The notes beneath the pieces were generated by a model. The model had not been told where the DNA came from. It worked only from the letters and a program-made list of their open reading frames with translations, and did not search any database. 64,000 nucleotides of DNA, taken from positions 62,001-126,000 of the forward strand of contig NZ_JAAGPR010000018.1 in NCBI RefSeq assembly GCF_017104965.1. The letters are read 5' to 3'. Of the stretch, positions 38,090 through 48,149 are shown in pieces. Numbering within the stretch: position 1 is the stretch's first letter; each line of letters begins with the position of its first letter. This DNA comes from Paraburkholderia sp. Ac-20340. Lineage in GTDB: Bacteria > Pseudomonadota > Gammaproteobacteria > Burkholderiales > Burkholderiaceae. A program made the position numbers and the translations under genes.

Positions 38090-39880
38090 ATGAGACATTT
38101 CCCGAAACTGCTCTCTTCGCAGATCGGCTTCGACGTGGCGCAGACCATCCTCGACGGTTTCAACCTCCATTACCGCAGCTTCGGTGCGGCCGCCGTGCAG
38201 GCGCAGGCGTGTTTCGAAGCGGCGGACTGGCGCGGCCAGCAGCAACTCGCGCGCGAGCGTATCGCCTCGTATGACCAGCGCGTGCGCGAATGCGTGCATG
38301 CGCTCGAAGACGAATACGACGCCGAAAGCATCGACGATGACGTCTGGGAGCAGATCAAGCTGCACTACATCGGCCTGCTGACCACCCACCGTCAGCCCGA
38401 ATGCGCCGAGACGTTTTTCAATTCGGTGTGCTGCAAGATCCTGCATCGTTCGTACTTCAAGAACGCGTTCATTTTCGTGCGGCCCGCGATCTCGACCGAA
38501 TATATCGAGAACGACGAACCGGCCGCGCGGCCGACCTATCGCGCGTATTACCCGGCCAAAGACGGGATGGCTGTCACGCTTGCGCGCATCGTCACGAACT
38601 TCCAGCTGGAGACGCCGTTCGAAGATCTCGAACGCGATGTCGCCTGCGTGATGCAGAGCATGCGCGACACCTTCGGCGTGGTCGAGCCCAAGGCCAATCT
38701 GCAGATTCACACGCTGGCTTCGCTGTTCTTGCGCAACCAGTCGGCGTATATCGTCGGGCGCATCATCAACGGCGATATCGTCGTGCCCTTTGTCGTGCCG
38801 ATCCGGCATGTCGCCGAAGGTGCCGGGAAGGGCAAGCTCGCGCTCGATACCGTGCTGCTGCGTTCGGACCCGGTGCTGATCATGTTCAGCTTCGCGCACT
38901 CGTATTTTTTCGTCGATATGGAAGTGCCGTCGGCGTATGTGGCGTTTCTGCGCAGCATCATGCCGCGCAAGGCGAAGGGCGAAATCTATACCTCGCTCGG
39001 GCTGCAAAAGCAGGGCAAGAATCTGTTCTATCGCGATCTGCTGCATCACCTTTCGCATTCGAGCGATCTGTTCGAGGCGGCGCCCGGCATTCGCGGCATG
39101 GTGATGATCGTGTTCACGCTGCCGTCGTTTCCCTATGTGTTCAAGGTCATCAAGGACCGTTTTCCCGCGCCGAAGGAAACCACGCGCGAGCAGGTGGTGG
39201 CGAAGTATCAACTGGTGAAGCGGCACGATCGCCTCGGGCGTCTGGCCGATACGCTCGAATATTCGAGCGTCGCGCTGCCCATCGCGCGGCTGGACGCAGC
39301 GCTCGTGAAGGAGCTGGAAACGCACGCGCCTTCGATGATCGAGTACGACGGCGACAAGCTCGTGATTCGCCATCTGTACATCGAGCGGCGCATGGTGCCG
39401 CTCAATCTCTGGCTGCAGAACGGCAGCGACGAGCAGGTGGAGCACGGCATCCGCGAATACGGCAACGCGGTGAAGGACCTGATGCGCGCGAATATTTTTC
39501 CGGGCGACATGCTCTACAAGAATTTCGGCGTGACGCGCCATGGCCGCGTGGTGTTCTACGACTACGACGAAATCGAATATCTCACCGACTGCAACGTGCG
39601 CGCCGTGCCCGCGCCACGTTATGAGGATGACGAACTATCGGATGAGCCGTGGTACGCCGTCGGACCGCGCGATATTTTTCCGGAAACGTACGGCACGTTT
39701 TTGCTCGGCGATCCGCGTGTGAAGCGCTATTTTCTCGCGCATCACGCGGATTTTTTCGAGCCCGCGATCTGGCAGGACAGCAAGACGCGGCTGCTCGCGG
39801 GCGATGTGCCCGACTGTTTGCCTTATGAAGAAACGGAGCGTTTTTGTATGCGCTTTCCGGAGCGGTTTTTGAGCGCATAG
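38090..39880 (+). CDS. aceK: Isocitrate dehydrogenase kinase/phosphatase
   Basis: A 596-aa AceK. It phosphorylates and dephosphorylates isocitrate dehydrogenase, directing flux to the glyoxylate shunt. Features: the ATP loop [20 protein letters not shown] near residue 340, [26 protein letters not shown] near 475 and FPERFLSA at the end. It follows the MerR gene by 42 bases and likely shares its transcript. Neither aceA nor aceB is in the window. Confidence 0.95.
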   Translation: MRHFPKLLSSQIGFDVAQTILDGFNLHYRSFGAAAVQAQACFEAADWRGQQQLARERIASYDQRVRECVHALEDEYDAESIDDDVWEQIKLHYIGLLTTHRQPECAETFFNSVCCKILHRSYFKNAFIFVRPAISTEYIENDEPAARPTYRAYYPAKDGMAVTLARIVTNFQLETPFEDLERDVACVMQSMRDTFGVVEPKANLQIHTLASLFLRNQSAYIVGRIINGDIVVPFVVPIRHVAEGAGKGKLALDTVLLRSDPVLIMFSFAHSYFFVDMEVPSAYVAFLRSIMPRKAKGEIYTSLGLQKQGKNLFYRDLLHHLSHSSDLFEAAPGIRGMVMIVFTLPSFPYVFKVIKDRFPAPKETTREQVVAKYQLVKRHDRLGRLADTLEYSSVALPIARLDAALVKELETHAPSMIEYDGDKLVIRHLYIERRMVPLNLWLQNGSDEQVEHGIREYGNAVKDLMRANIFPGDMLYKNFGVTRHGRVVFYDYDEIEYLTDCNVRAVPAPRYEDDELSDEPWYAVGPRDIFPETYGTFLLGDPRVKRYFLAHHADFFEPAIWQDSKTRLLAGDVPDCLPYEETERFCMRFPERFLSA

Positions 39881-39923
39881 CGCGCGGCAACCGATCATCG
39901 AACCGAACACAAGGAGGATGGAC

Positions 39924-41153
39924 ATGAGCGAGACAAACACACAGACGCAGACACAGACACAGACACAGACGCAGCAGGACGCAATCGTGATCGTCGCGGC
40001 GGCACGTACGCCGATGGCCGGTTTTCAGGGCGAACTCTCAGCATTGACGGCGCCGCAACTCGGCGCTGCGGCGATTGCGGCCGCTGTCGAGCGCGCGGGC
40101 CTCAAGCCCGAACAGATCGAAGAAGTGGTGATGGGCTGCGTGTTGCCCGCGGGCCAGGGACAGGCGCCCGCGCGCCAGGCGGCGTTGGGTGCGGGCTTGC
40201 CGCTTGCCGCGGGCGCGACCACGGTGAACAAGATGTGCGGCTCGGGCATGCGCGCGGCGATGTTCGCGCACGACATGCTGCTGGCCGGTTCCGCCGATGT
40301 GATCGTCGCGGGCGGCATGGAGAGCATGTCGAATGCGCCGTATCTGTTGCCGAAAGCGCGTGCGGGCATGCGCATGGGCCACGGCCAGGTGCTCGATCAT
40401 ATGTTCCTCGACGGTCTGGAAGACGCCTACGACAAGGGGCGTCTGATGGGCACGTTCGCCGAGGAATGCGCGGGCGAATACGACTTTTCGCGCGAACGCC
40501 AGGACGCCTTCGCCATCGAATCGCTCAGGCGCGCAAAACGCGCCAACGAAGACGGCTCGTTCGGCTGGGAAATCGCGCCGGTGAAAGTGGCCTCGCGCGC
40601 GGGCGAGACGACCATCGAACGCGACGAGCAACCGTTCAAGGCCAACATCGACAAAATCCCCACGCTCAAGCCCGCGTTCAGCAAAACGGGCACGGTGACG
40701 GCGGCGAATGCATCGTCGATTTCGGATGGCGCGGCGGCGCTCGTGATGATGCGCGAATCGACGGCGAAGCGCCTGGGCGTGCAGCCGATCGCGCGCGTGA
40801 CCGGCCACACGACCTTCGCGCAGGAACCCGCGAAGTTCACGACCGCGCCGGTGGGCGCGATTGCGAAGCTGTTCGACAAGACCGGCTGGAAAGCCGAAGA
40901 CGTCGATCTTTTCGAAATCAACGAAGCCTTCGCCGTAGTCACGATGGCGGCGATGAAAGCGCACGATCTGCCGCACGAGAAGGTCAACGTGAACGGCGGC
41001 GCGTGCGCGCTCGGCCATCCGATCGGCGCTTCGGGCGCGCGCATTCTCGTCACGCTGATCGGCGCGTTGCGCGCGCGCGGCGGCCGGCGCGGCGTGGCGA
41101 GCCTGTGTATCGGCGGCGGCGAGGCGACGGCAATGGGCGTCGAACTCATGTAG
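39924..41153 (+). CDS. Acetyl-CoA C-acyltransferase (thiolase)
   Basis: A 409-aa thiolase. Start at 39924 because AAGGAGG lies 6 bases ahead; the earlier in-frame ATG (39918) would overlap the ribosome site. Active Cys in VNKMCGSGMRA near residue 103, GGMESMSNAPYLLPKAR near 132, NEAFAVVTMAA near 333, CALGHPIGASGAR near 363. It condenses or cleaves acyl-CoAs. The N-terminus bears a Thr-Gln repeat (six TQ) absent from the family, encoded by a simple repeat at 39939. Follows aceK by 43 bp. Confidence 0.92.
   Translation: MSETNTQTQTQTQTQTQQDAIVIVAAARTPMAGFQGELSALTAPQLGAAAIAAAVERAGLKPEQIEEVVMGCVLPAGQGQAPARQAALGAGLPLAAGATTVNKMCGSGMRAAMFAHDMLLAGSADVIVAGGMESMSNAPYLLPKARAGMRMGHGQVLDHMFLDGLEDAYDKGRLMGTFAEECAGEYDFSRERQDAFAIESLRRAKRANEDGSFGWEIAPVKVASRAGETTIERDEQPFKANIDKIPTLKPAFSKTGTVTAANASSISDGAAALVMMRESTAKRLGVQPIARVTGHTTFAQEPAKFTTAPVGAIAKLFDKTGWKAEDVDLFEINEAFAVVTMAAMKAHDLPHEKVNVNGGACALGHPIGASGARILVTLIGALRARGGRRGVASLCIGGGEATAMGVELM
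39939..39974 (+). repeat. ACRCAG simple repeat (TQ codons)
   Basis: Six in-frame copies of ACACAG or ACGCAG encoding Thr-Gln. It lies at the thiolase N-terminus. In-frame hexamer copies could vary by slippage without frameshift. Confidence 0.85.
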
Positions 41154-41246
41154 GCTCATGCCTGACGTGCGCCGCAGGGAGGCGGCGCATCGCAACACCC
41201 GCATGCGGCGCTGGGCAAAGGCCGCGGCACACCAGACAGGTGCAAG

Positions 41247-41924
41247 ATGAAGACAGCGTTGATCGTGGGTGCGTCGCGCGGGCTCGGGCTCGAGTTCGCG
41301 CGCCAGTATGTGAAAGCCGGTTGGCGCGTGCTGGCCACGGCCCGTTCGGAACAGGCGCTCGCGGATTTGCGCGCGCTCGGCGCGCAGACTTATCCGTGCG
41401 ATATCGCGCGGCCCGAGGACATCGCGGCGCTCGGCTGGAAGCTCGACGGCGAGCGGCTGGATGTGGCGCTGATCGTCTCGGGCGTTTACGGGCCGCGTAC
41501 CGAAGGCGTGGAAACCATCACGGCCGAAGACTTCGAATACGTGATGAACACCAATGTGCGCGGGCCGATGCAACTGATCCCGATCCTGCTGCCGCTCGTC
41601 GACGCGGCGCATGGCGTGCTGGGCGTGCTGTCGAGCCGCATGGGCAGCATCACGCAGACCACCGGCACGACCGGCTGGCTCTATCGCGCGAGCAAGGCCG
41701 CCGTGAACGACGTGCTCAAGATCACGTCGCTGCAGACGCGCCGCGCCACCTGCATCGCGCTGCATCCGGGCTGGGTGCGCACCGAGATGGGCGGCGCGCA
41801 CGCGGCCATCGATCCGCAGGCGAGCGTGGCGGGCATGCGCGAAGTGGTGGCGGAAGCCGCCGCCGCGCGCGAAGTGTTCAACGGCCGCTTCTTCCAGTAC
41901 GACGGCACTGAACTCGACTGGTAA
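41247..41924 (+). CDS. SDR-family short-chain dehydrogenase
   Basis: A 225-aa SDR. NAD(P) motif LIVGASRGLGLEFARQY near residue 4, the YxxxK catalytic pair in LYRASKAAVNDVL near 150, serine in LGVLSSRMGSIT. Substrate unknown. It is 93 bp after the thiolase, same strand, with its own terminator behind. Confidence 0.88.
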   Translation: MKTALIVGASRGLGLEFARQYVKAGWRVLATARSEQALADLRALGAQTYPCDIARPEDIAALGWKLDGERLDVALIVSGVYGPRTEGVETITAEDFEYVMNTNVRGPMQLIPILLPLVDAAHGVLGVLSSRMGSITQTTGTTGWLYRASKAAVNDVLKITSLQTRRATCIALHPGWVRTEMGGAHAAIDPQASVAGMREVVAEAAAAREVFNGRFFQYDGTELDW

Positions 41925-41945
41925 GCCGGGCAGTGGATAATCAGG

Positions 41946-41974
41946 GCCGCCTCGCGTGAGCGGGCGGCTTTTTT
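41946..41974 (+). terminator. Intrinsic terminator
   Basis: GCCGCC(T)CGC-GTGA-GCGGGCGGC with one bulged T, followed by TTTTTT. It lies 22 bases after the SDR stop. Confidence 0.85.
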
Positions 41975-41999
41975 ATTTTGCAGAAGGAATGGTTTTTCC

Positions 42000-42443
42000 A
42001 TGAGCGCAGACAACACACGTCCCCTCGAATGTCCGTGCGGCGGCGCGGTGCCCAATCAAAAATCGGGCGCGAAGACGCCGCGTTTTGCCGACTGCTGCGG
42101 CCGTTTTATCGACGGCGGGGCGCTGCCGGCGAGCGCGCTCGAATTGATGCGCTCGCGCTATTCGGCTTACGTGCTGGGCGATGTCGCCTATCTGCGCGCG
42201 ACGTGGGCCAGCGAGACCTGTCCCGCCGATCTCGATGTCGATCCCAACGAGCCGGGCGCGCCGCGCTGGCTCGGTCTTGCGGTGAAGCGCCATGAGCCGC
42301 TCGACGAAACGCATGCGCGCGTGGAATTCGTCGCGCGTTACAAGAGTGCAGGGCGCGCGTACCGGCTGCATGAATTGAGCCGTTTCACGCGCGGCGACGA
42401 TGGCCGCTGGCGTTACGTAGACGGCGACATCATCGAAGGTTGA
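42000..42443 (+). CDS. ychJ: YchJ-family protein (SEC-C-like zinc motif)
   Basis: A 147-aa UPF0225/YchJ protein. N-terminal cysteines CPCGG and ADCCGRFI (residues about 11-35) form a zinc-type site. A NTF2-like core follows with RSRYSAYVLGDVAYL near 50 and FVARYKSAGRAYRLHELSRF near 103. Function of the family is unknown; the SEC-C motif is shared with SecA's zinc tail. Confidence 0.88.
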   Translation: MSADNTRPLECPCGGAVPNQKSGAKTPRFADCCGRFIDGGALPASALELMRSRYSAYVLGDVAYLRATWASETCPADLDVDPNEPGAPRWLGLAVKRHEPLDETHARVEFVARYKSAGRAYRLHELSRFTRGDDGRWRYVDGDIIEG

Positions 42444-42459
42444 ATGCGTGGGCGCCGAA

Positions 42460-42497
42460 GCAAAAGCGCGCCGGATTGCCTGAATCCGCGCTTTTGC
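42460..42497 (+). terminator. Intrinsic-type hairpin after ychJ
   Basis: GCAAAAGCGCG pairs with CGCGCTTTTGC, with an inner GATT/AATC stem. The poly-A/poly-T lies inside the stem rather than as a free tail. Confidence 0.7.
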
Positions 42498-42989
42498 AAA
42501 CACGCGCTTACTGAAAAAGCACCGCGAAAACCCTGCAATCACGCCGCAAAAAACGGGGACGTTGGCGCTGCGCGACACGTCTCATCCGTCATTATTTTCG
42601 CCTTCCGTTACCTCGCATTACCTCGAAATCCGCCGATCCGCCGTGGCTCAAGGGCTGCGCGCGCCTGGCACGTGTTATGCCGGGTTACCCCTGAATTGCA
42701 CAACAATTATTTGTCGTGCGAGTATCCAATCACGGTGTCCGTTTCGCCATTAAGAGCTTGTTGAAAAACATCTTCACGGCGACTTCAAAAGCGGATGCTG
42801 GCGGCGAGTCTGATCGATGACAGAAAGGCGCCGCTAAGGTGTTCCGATCGGTTTTACTTCCCTGCAACGGGTCATGCCACGCCAGGCTTTCGGGCCAGGC
42901 GCGCCAGTGTTCCGTTGTGTCCGCAAAGGACGGGGACAGTTGCTCGGTAGTCAGATTCACAGCGGGATTTTCGCAGGCGGGTGTAGCGC
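42498..42989. other. Intergenic upstream of the secreted hydrolase
   Basis: About 490 bases without a supported gene. It holds an imperfect inverted repeat GCACAACAA / TTGTCGTGC (42698-42719, one mismatch) in AT-rich DNA, probably promoter/operator of the hydrolase. The rest shows nothing. Confidence 0.45.
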
Positions 42990-44462
42990 ATGGCGTTCAG
43001 GAAGCTTCTTACCGGATTTGCGGTGGCCAGCACGGCATGTGTGCTGTCGGTGGCACACGCAGCCTCACTTTCGGATCAGGCCGCTGTGGCGGGTGCGCAA
43101 GTTCCCGCTCAGGTTTCCACGCAGATTTCAAACGCTGCGGCGCGCGCCAGCACCGCTTCGCAATCCTCGCTCCCCAGCAACGCAAGCGGCCCGCTCGGCA
43201 GCGCACGCGTGCCGCGCCTCGCGCTCGACGACGCGTATCTGCCCATGGTGCACGCGGGCATGAACGCCCAGATCATCCAGATTCCGGTTCCCGGCGAATC
43301 GGACGTCACGCTCGAAACCACCGTGTATCGCCCGGACGGCCCAGGCCCGTTCCCGATGGTGATCTTCAACCACGGCAAGATTCCCGGCGATCCGCGCATG
43401 CAGCCGCGTAGCGACCCGATGTCGTTCGCGCGCGAATTCGTGCGTCGCGGTTACGTCGTGGTCGCGCCGAATCGTCGCGGCTTCGCGGGCTCGGGCGGCA
43501 CCTACGAACAGGACGGCTGCGATGTAGCGAGCAACGGCATGGGCCAGGCCGCCGATGTCGCCACGACGGTCGATTACATGTCGAAGCAGCCGTACGTGGA
43601 CGCGAACCACATCGCCGTGGCGGGCACCTCGCACGGCGGTCTCGCGACCATGGCCTACGGCACCGAAGCCGCGCATGGCGTGCGCGCGCTCATCAACTTC
43701 TCGGGCGGTCTGCGTCAGGACGCCTGCACGGGCTGGCAGGACAACCTGAGCCAGGCGTTCGGCGATTACGGCGGCAAGGCCCGCGTGGCCTCGCTCTGGC
43801 TCTACGGCGACAACGATTCCGTGTGGACGCCGGAACTCGTCACGAAGATGTACGCGGCGTTCCGCACCGCTCAGGCGGGCGACGCGCATACGGGCTCGGC
43901 TGCAAAGCTGGTCGATTTCGGCGCCTACAAGAACGACGCGCATCGCCTCGTGGGCGACCGCGACGGCGTGCAGGTCTGGTGGCCGCAGGTCGAAGCCTTC
44001 CTCGCGAATCAGGGCATGCCCACTTCGGTGCAGTACCGCGTGGAAACGCCGGCCGCGCCGCGTGCGAGCGGCTATGCGTCGATCGATTCGGTGGGTGCGG
44101 TGCCGTTCCTCGATCAGTCGGGCCGCGACGGTTATCGCAACTTCCTCAAGCAGTACCCGAGCCGCGCGTTCGCGGTGTCCGATTCGGGCGCCTGGTCGTG
44201 GGCCGAAGGCGGCGACAACCCGATGGACGTGGCGATTGCGAACTGCCAGAAGCACAGTTCCGATCCGTGCCGCCTCTACGCGGTGAACGGCAACGTGGTG
44301 TGGGCGAACGAGAACGCCACGACCGCACAGAACGATGCCCGCGACGAAGGCCATGCCGTGGCCGACAACAACGGCAGCGGCGCCAGCAACGCAATCAACG
44401 CAATCAACGCAATCAACGCAATCAACGCCGCCGATACCGCGCACTCGCTGGCGAGCCGCTAA
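42990..44462 (+). CDS. Secreted alpha/beta hydrolase with C-terminal cysteine domain
   Basis: A 490-aa exported hydrolase. Sec signal peptide (cleavage after AHA, about residue 24), then a low-complexity Ser/Ala linker. The hydrolase core (about 95-350) has the nucleophile in AVAGTSHGGLA near 214 and the oxyanion segment FNHGKIPGD. A dienelactone/peptidase-type fold. A C-terminal domain (about 395-450) has CQKHSSDPCRLYAVNG, like the DUF4189-type two-cysteine modules of secreted proteins. It ends with four INA repeats (44388). Substrate unknown; the gene stands alone. Confidence 0.82.
   Translation: MAFRKLLTGFAVASTACVLSVAHAASLSDQAAVAGAQVPAQVSTQISNAAARASTASQSSLPSNASGPLGSARVPRLALDDAYLPMVHAGMNAQIIQIPVPGESDVTLETTVYRPDGPGPFPMVIFNHGKIPGDPRMQPRSDPMSFAREFVRRGYVVVAPNRRGFAGSGGTYEQDGCDVASNGMGQAADVATTVDYMSKQPYVDANHIAVAGTSHGGLATMAYGTEAAHGVRALINFSGGLRQDACTGWQDNLSQAFGDYGGKARVASLWLYGDNDSVWTPELVTKMYAAFRTAQAGDAHTGSAAKLVDFGAYKNDAHRLVGDRDGVQVWWPQVEAFLANQGMPTSVQYRVETPAAPRASGYASIDSVGAVPFLDQSGRDGYRNFLKQYPSRAFAVSDSGAWSWAEGGDNPMDVAIANCQKHSSDPCRLYAVNGNVVWANENATTAQNDARDEGHAVADNNGSGASNAINAINAINAINAADTAHSLASR
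44388..44423 (+). repeat. Nonamer repeat AACGCAATC x4 (Ile-Asn-Ala)
   Basis: Four exact tandem copies of AACGCAATC in the hydrolase C-terminus, encoding an NAI/INA repeat. A multiple of three, so copy-number change keeps the frame. Confidence 0.9.
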
Positions 44463-44491
44463 GCGCGTCCGGCTCGTTCGCGATCACCTCG

Positions 44492-44516
44492 AAAGGCGCC
44501 ACGCGGCGCCTTTTTT
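44492..44516 (+). terminator. Intrinsic terminator
   Basis: AAAGGCGCC-ACGC-GGCGCCTTT with TTTTTT, 30 bases after the hydrolase stop. Confidence 0.9.
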
Positions 44517-44803
44517 CATGCCCGATCCTGCGGCGATCTCATGTTCAATCCCCAATTAATCAGGTCGATGCCGCCCGCGAGCCGCTGGTTCGCCTGCACG
44601 AGCGCATATTTTTTTGCATAAGCGCGCGTCACTTTGTCGTCGTCATCTACGCGCATTTCCGCACTTTGCAAACGAAGTGCGCGTAGCTGCCGCAAACCCC
44701 GCCGAACCCCGCTGCCACGGGCCTCGAAAGCCCATTTTGGGGGTAGTGCATTGCGCGAACGAACGCGCTAAATTCGGCTGCGCTGTCGTATCGGGAGCCG
44801 TAA
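44517..44803. promoter_or_regulatory. bioA upstream region with hairpin
   Basis: A hairpin (CGCACTT-8nt-AAGTGCG, 44660-44681) that can compete with a longer pairing CTACGCGC / GCGCGTAG (to 44647-44686). A GCGCG/CGCGC repeat near 44755-44772 lies just before bioA. Probably the biotin operon control region. No gene. Confidence 0.4.
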
Positions 44804-46174
44804 TTGGACTCGCAAAACAAGAACTTGCAAAACAAACCAGGCAACGATGACTGGATCGCGCGCAGCCTGCGCGCCGTCTGGCACCCTTGCACCCAGATGA
44901 AACACCACGAGCGTCTGCCGCTCGTCGCCGTCTCGCGCGGTGAAGGCCCGTGGCTCTACGACCACGAAGGCCGGCGCTATCTCGACGCGATCAGTTCGTG
45001 GTGGGTGAATCTGTTCGGCCATGCCAATCCGGCCATCAACGCCGCGCTCAAGGCGCAGCTGGACACGCTCGAGCACGTGATGCTCGCGGGCTGCACGCAC
45101 GAGCCGGCCGTCGAACTGGCGGAACATCTCCAGGCGCTCACCGACAACGTGCTCGGCCACGCGTTCTTCGCTTCGGACGGCGCGTCGGCGGTCGAGATCG
45201 CGCTGAAGATGAGCTTCCACGCCTGGCGTAATCAGGGCGCGAGCGACAAGCGCGAATTCGTCTGCCTCGCCAACAGCTATCACGGCGAGACCATCGGCGC
45301 GCTCGGCGTGACGGATGTGAAGCTCTTCAGGGATGCTTACGATCCGCTGCTCACGCACGCGCACGTAGTCGGTTCGCCCGACGCGCGCCTCGCGCGCGAA
45401 GGCGAAAGCGCCGCCGATGTCGCCCGCCGCGCCCTCGCCGATGTCGAAAAACTCTTCGCCGAACGCGAAGGCCGTATCGCTGCGCTGATCGTCGAGCCGC
45501 TGGTGCAGTGCGCTGCCGGCATGGCGATGCATGATGCGTCGTATCTGCGCGGCCTGCGCGCGCTGTGCGACCAGTACAAGGTGCACCTGATCGCCGATGA
45601 AATCGCCGTCGGCTGCGGGCGCACCGGCACGTTCTTCGCCTGCGAGCAGGCCGGCATCTGGCCCGATCTGCTGACGCTTTCGAAGGGCATCAGCGGCGGC
45701 TATCTGCCTTTGTCGATCGTGCTTTCGCGCGACGAAATCTACGCGGCGTTCTACGACGACGACACCACGCGCGGCTTCCTGCATTCGCACTCGTACACCG
45801 GCAATCCGCTCGCGTGCCGCGCGGCGCTCGCCACGCTCGACCTGTTCGCGCGCGAAGGCGTGCTGGAGTCGAACGCGCGCAAATCCGCGCAACTGCGCAC
45901 GGCGTTCGCGCCGCTCGAAACGCATCCGCTCGTGCGCAATCTGCGCCAGTGCGGCACGATTCTCGCGTTCGACGTGGCGCTCGACGATCCCGCACGCGCG
46001 AGCACGTTCTCGCGCCGTTTCTTCGAAAACGCCTTGCAGCGCGAGTTGCTGTTGCGCCCGATCGGCACCACGGTCTACGTGATGCCGCCATATATTCTGG
46101 ACACCGAAACGCAGGCGCTGCTCGCGGCGCGCACGCGCGAGACTTTCGACGCGACCGTCGCGGAGGACCTCTGA
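44804..46174 (+). CDS. bioA: Adenosylmethionine-8-amino-7-oxononanoate aminotransferase
   Basis: A 456-aa PLP enzyme making 7,8-diaminopelargonate. A TTG start (GGGAGCC ahead) is used since no ATG precedes the family region. Motifs: [10 protein letters not shown] near residue 27, [14 protein letters not shown] near 63, [13 protein letters not shown] near 159 and the PLP lysine in [15 protein letters not shown] near 290. Its stop overlaps the bioF start (TGATG), so coupling is likely. Confidence 0.94.
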   Translation: MDSQNKNLQNKPGNDDWIARSLRAVWHPCTQMKHHERLPLVAVSRGEGPWLYDHEGRRYLDAISSWWVNLFGHANPAINAALKAQLDTLEHVMLAGCTHEPAVELAEHLQALTDNVLGHAFFASDGASAVEIALKMSFHAWRNQGASDKREFVCLANSYHGETIGALGVTDVKLFRDAYDPLLTHAHVVGSPDARLAREGESAADVARRALADVEKLFAEREGRIAALIVEPLVQCAAGMAMHDASYLRGLRALCDQYKVHLIADEIAVGCGRTGTFFACEQAGIWPDLLTLSKGISGGYLPLSIVLSRDEIYAAFYDDDTTRGFLHSHSYTGNPLACRAALATLDLFAREGVLESNARKSAQLRTAFAPLETHPLVRNLRQCGTILAFDVALDDPARASTFSRRFFENALQRELLLRPIGTTVYVMPPYILDTETQALLAARTRETFDATVAEDL

Positions 46175-47367
46175 TGCATTTGCTGGACACGCTCGAAGCG
46201 AGCCTGCGCGAGATCGACGCGCACGGCCTGCGCCGCCGCCGCCGCACCATCGATACGCCGTGCGACGCGCACATGACCGTCGATGGCCGCGAGACGATCG
46301 GCTTCGCGAGCAACGATTACCTGGGCCTCGCCGCCCATCCGCAACTGGTTGCCGCGCTGGCCGAAGGCGCGCAGCGCTACGGCGCGGGCAGCGGCGGCTC
46401 GCATCTGCTGGGCGGCCATTCGCGCGCGCACGCGCAACTCGAAGACGATCTGGCCGCGTTTGCGGGCGGTTTCGTCGACGCGCCGCGCGCGCTGTATTTC
46501 AGCACCGGCTATATGGCGAACCTCGCCGTGCTCACCGCGCTCGCGGGCCGCGGCACGACGATCTTTTCCGATTCGCTGAACCACGCTTCGCTGATCGACG
46601 GCGCGCGTCTGTCGCGCGCCGAAATCCAGATCTATCCGCATTCGGATATGGACGCGCTCAGCGCGATGCTCGACGCCAGCGACGCTAGCGCCAGGCTGAT
46701 CGTGAGCGACACCGTATTCAGCATGGACGGCGATGTCGCGCCGCTCGCGCGTCTGGTCGAACTGGCGGAGCAACACGGCGCGTGGCTGGTTGTCGACGAT
46801 GCGCACGGTCTGGGCGTGCTCGGCCCGCAAGGGCGCGGCGCGATTGCCGAAGCGGCGTTGCGCTCGCCGTATCTCGTGATGGTGGGCACGCTCGGCAAGG
46901 CGGCGGGCGTGTCGGGCGCATTCGTTTGCGCGCATGCGACCGTGATCGAATGGCTCGTGCAGCGCGCGCGTCCGTATATCTTCACGACGGCGTCGTCGCC
47001 GGCGGTGGCGCATGCGGTGTCTGCCAGCCTGCGCCTGATCGCCAGCGAAGAGGGCGACGCGCGGCGCGCGCATCTGAATCATCTGATCGCGCGCACGCGT
47101 GCGATGCTCAAGGCCACCTGCTGGATGCCGGTCGATTCGATCAGCGCCGTGCAGCCGCTCGTGATCGGCTCGAACGATGCGACGCTGGCGCTGCAGGCCA
47201 CGCTCGAAAGCGATGGCCTGTGGGTGCCGGCCATTCGTCCGCCGACCGTGCCGGTGGGCACGTCGCGGCTGCGCATTTCGCTTTCGGCCGCGCATGCGGA
47301 TGGCGATCTCGACCGACTCAACGAATCGCTGCAACGCGCAAGCCGCGCGGCACAGGAGGGCGCGTAA
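46174..47367 (+). CDS. bioF: 8-amino-7-oxononanoate synthase
   Basis: A 397-aa PLP enzyme condensing pimeloyl-thioester with alanine. Start [11 protein letters not shown] with GGAGG ahead. Motifs: [15 protein letters not shown] near residue 43, [14 protein letters not shown] near 70, [11 protein letters not shown] near 205 and the PLP lysine in [13 protein letters not shown] near 240. Overlaps bioA and bioD by one base at each junction (TGATG, TAATG). Confidence 0.94.
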   Translation: MHLLDTLEASLREIDAHGLRRRRRTIDTPCDAHMTVDGRETIGFASNDYLGLAAHPQLVAALAEGAQRYGAGSGGSHLLGGHSRAHAQLEDDLAAFAGGFVDAPRALYFSTGYMANLAVLTALAGRGTTIFSDSLNHASLIDGARLSRAEIQIYPHSDMDALSAMLDASDASARLIVSDTVFSMDGDVAPLARLVELAEQHGAWLVVDDAHGLGVLGPQGRGAIAEAALRSPYLVMVGTLGKAAGVSGAFVCAHATVIEWLVQRARPYIFTTASSPAVAHAVSASLRLIASEEGDARRAHLNHLIARTRAMLKATCWMPVDSISAVQPLVIGSNDATLALQATLESDGLWVPAIRPPTVPVGTSRLRISLSAAHADGDLDRLNESLQRASRAAQEGA

Positions 47368-48092
47368 TGAGCCAGGCCAAGGTTTCTTTTTTCGTCACCG
47401 GCACCGATACCGAGATCGGCAAGACCTTCGTGAGCGCGGCGCTCTTGCGCGGCCTCACGCACGCGGGCCTGCGCGCCGCGGCGCTCAAGCCGGTCGCGGC
47501 GGGCGCGTATGAGCGCGACGGCGTCTGGCACAACGAAGACGCCGATCAGCTCGACGCCGCCGCCAGCGTGCTGCTGCCGCCCGACATGCGCACGCCTTTC
47601 CTGCTCAAGGAGCCGGCCGCGCCGCATATCGCCGCTGCGCTGGAAGGCGTGACGCTCGATATGGCGCGCATCGTCGATTGCCATCGCGCCGCCTGCGAGC
47701 GCGCCGATGCAGTCGTGGTCGAAGGCGTCGGCGGTTTCCGCGTGCCGCTCACGCCGCGCGAGGATACGGCCGATCTGGCTGTTGCACTCGGTCTGCCGGT
47801 CGTGCTGGTGGTCGGCATGCGGCTGGGCTGCATCAGCCACGCGCTGCTCACAGCCGAAGCCGTTGCCGCGCGCGGGCTGAAGATCGCGGGCTGGGTCGCG
47901 AACCGCATCGACCCGAACATGACTTTCCCCGAGGAAAACATCGATACCTTGCGCACGCTGCTGGCGGCGCAATTCGACGCGCCGCTGCTCGGCGTCGTGC
48001 CGCATATGCGCGGTGCGAGCGCCGACGACGCGGCCGGACATCTGAACATCGATCTGTTGCTTGCACGCCTGTCCGCTGTGGCGGCGCGCTAA
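47367..48092 (+). CDS. bioD: Dethiobiotin synthetase
   Basis: A 241-aa ATP-dependent carboxylase making dethiobiotin. P-loop [16 protein letters not shown] near residue 8; ALKPVAAGA near 40; [10 protein letters not shown] near 119. Start overlaps bioF. Confidence 0.94.
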   Translation: MSQAKVSFFVTGTDTEIGKTFVSAALLRGLTHAGLRAAALKPVAAGAYERDGVWHNEDADQLDAAASVLLPPDMRTPFLLKEPAAPHIAAALEGVTLDMARIVDCHRAACERADAVVVEGVGGFRVPLTPREDTADLAVALGLPVVLVVGMRLGCISHALLTAEAVAARGLKIAGWVANRIDPNMTFPEENIDTLRTLLAAQFDAPLLGVVPHMRGASADDAAGHLNIDLLLARLSAVAAR

Positions 48093-48149
48093 AAAAGCAG
48101 CAAGACGAAGCGAACAACACAGTCAAACGTCACGAAGGACTTCGACACC

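Noticed and set aside
37493-39541. A 682-codon open frame opposite aceK
   Set aside because: Antisense shadow of aceK; the aceK strand has clear family motifs.
42760-42800. Insertion-sequence end (GAGCTTGTTGAAAAAC)
   Set aside because: It resembles some IS termini, but there is no second end, target duplication or transposase remnant within reach.
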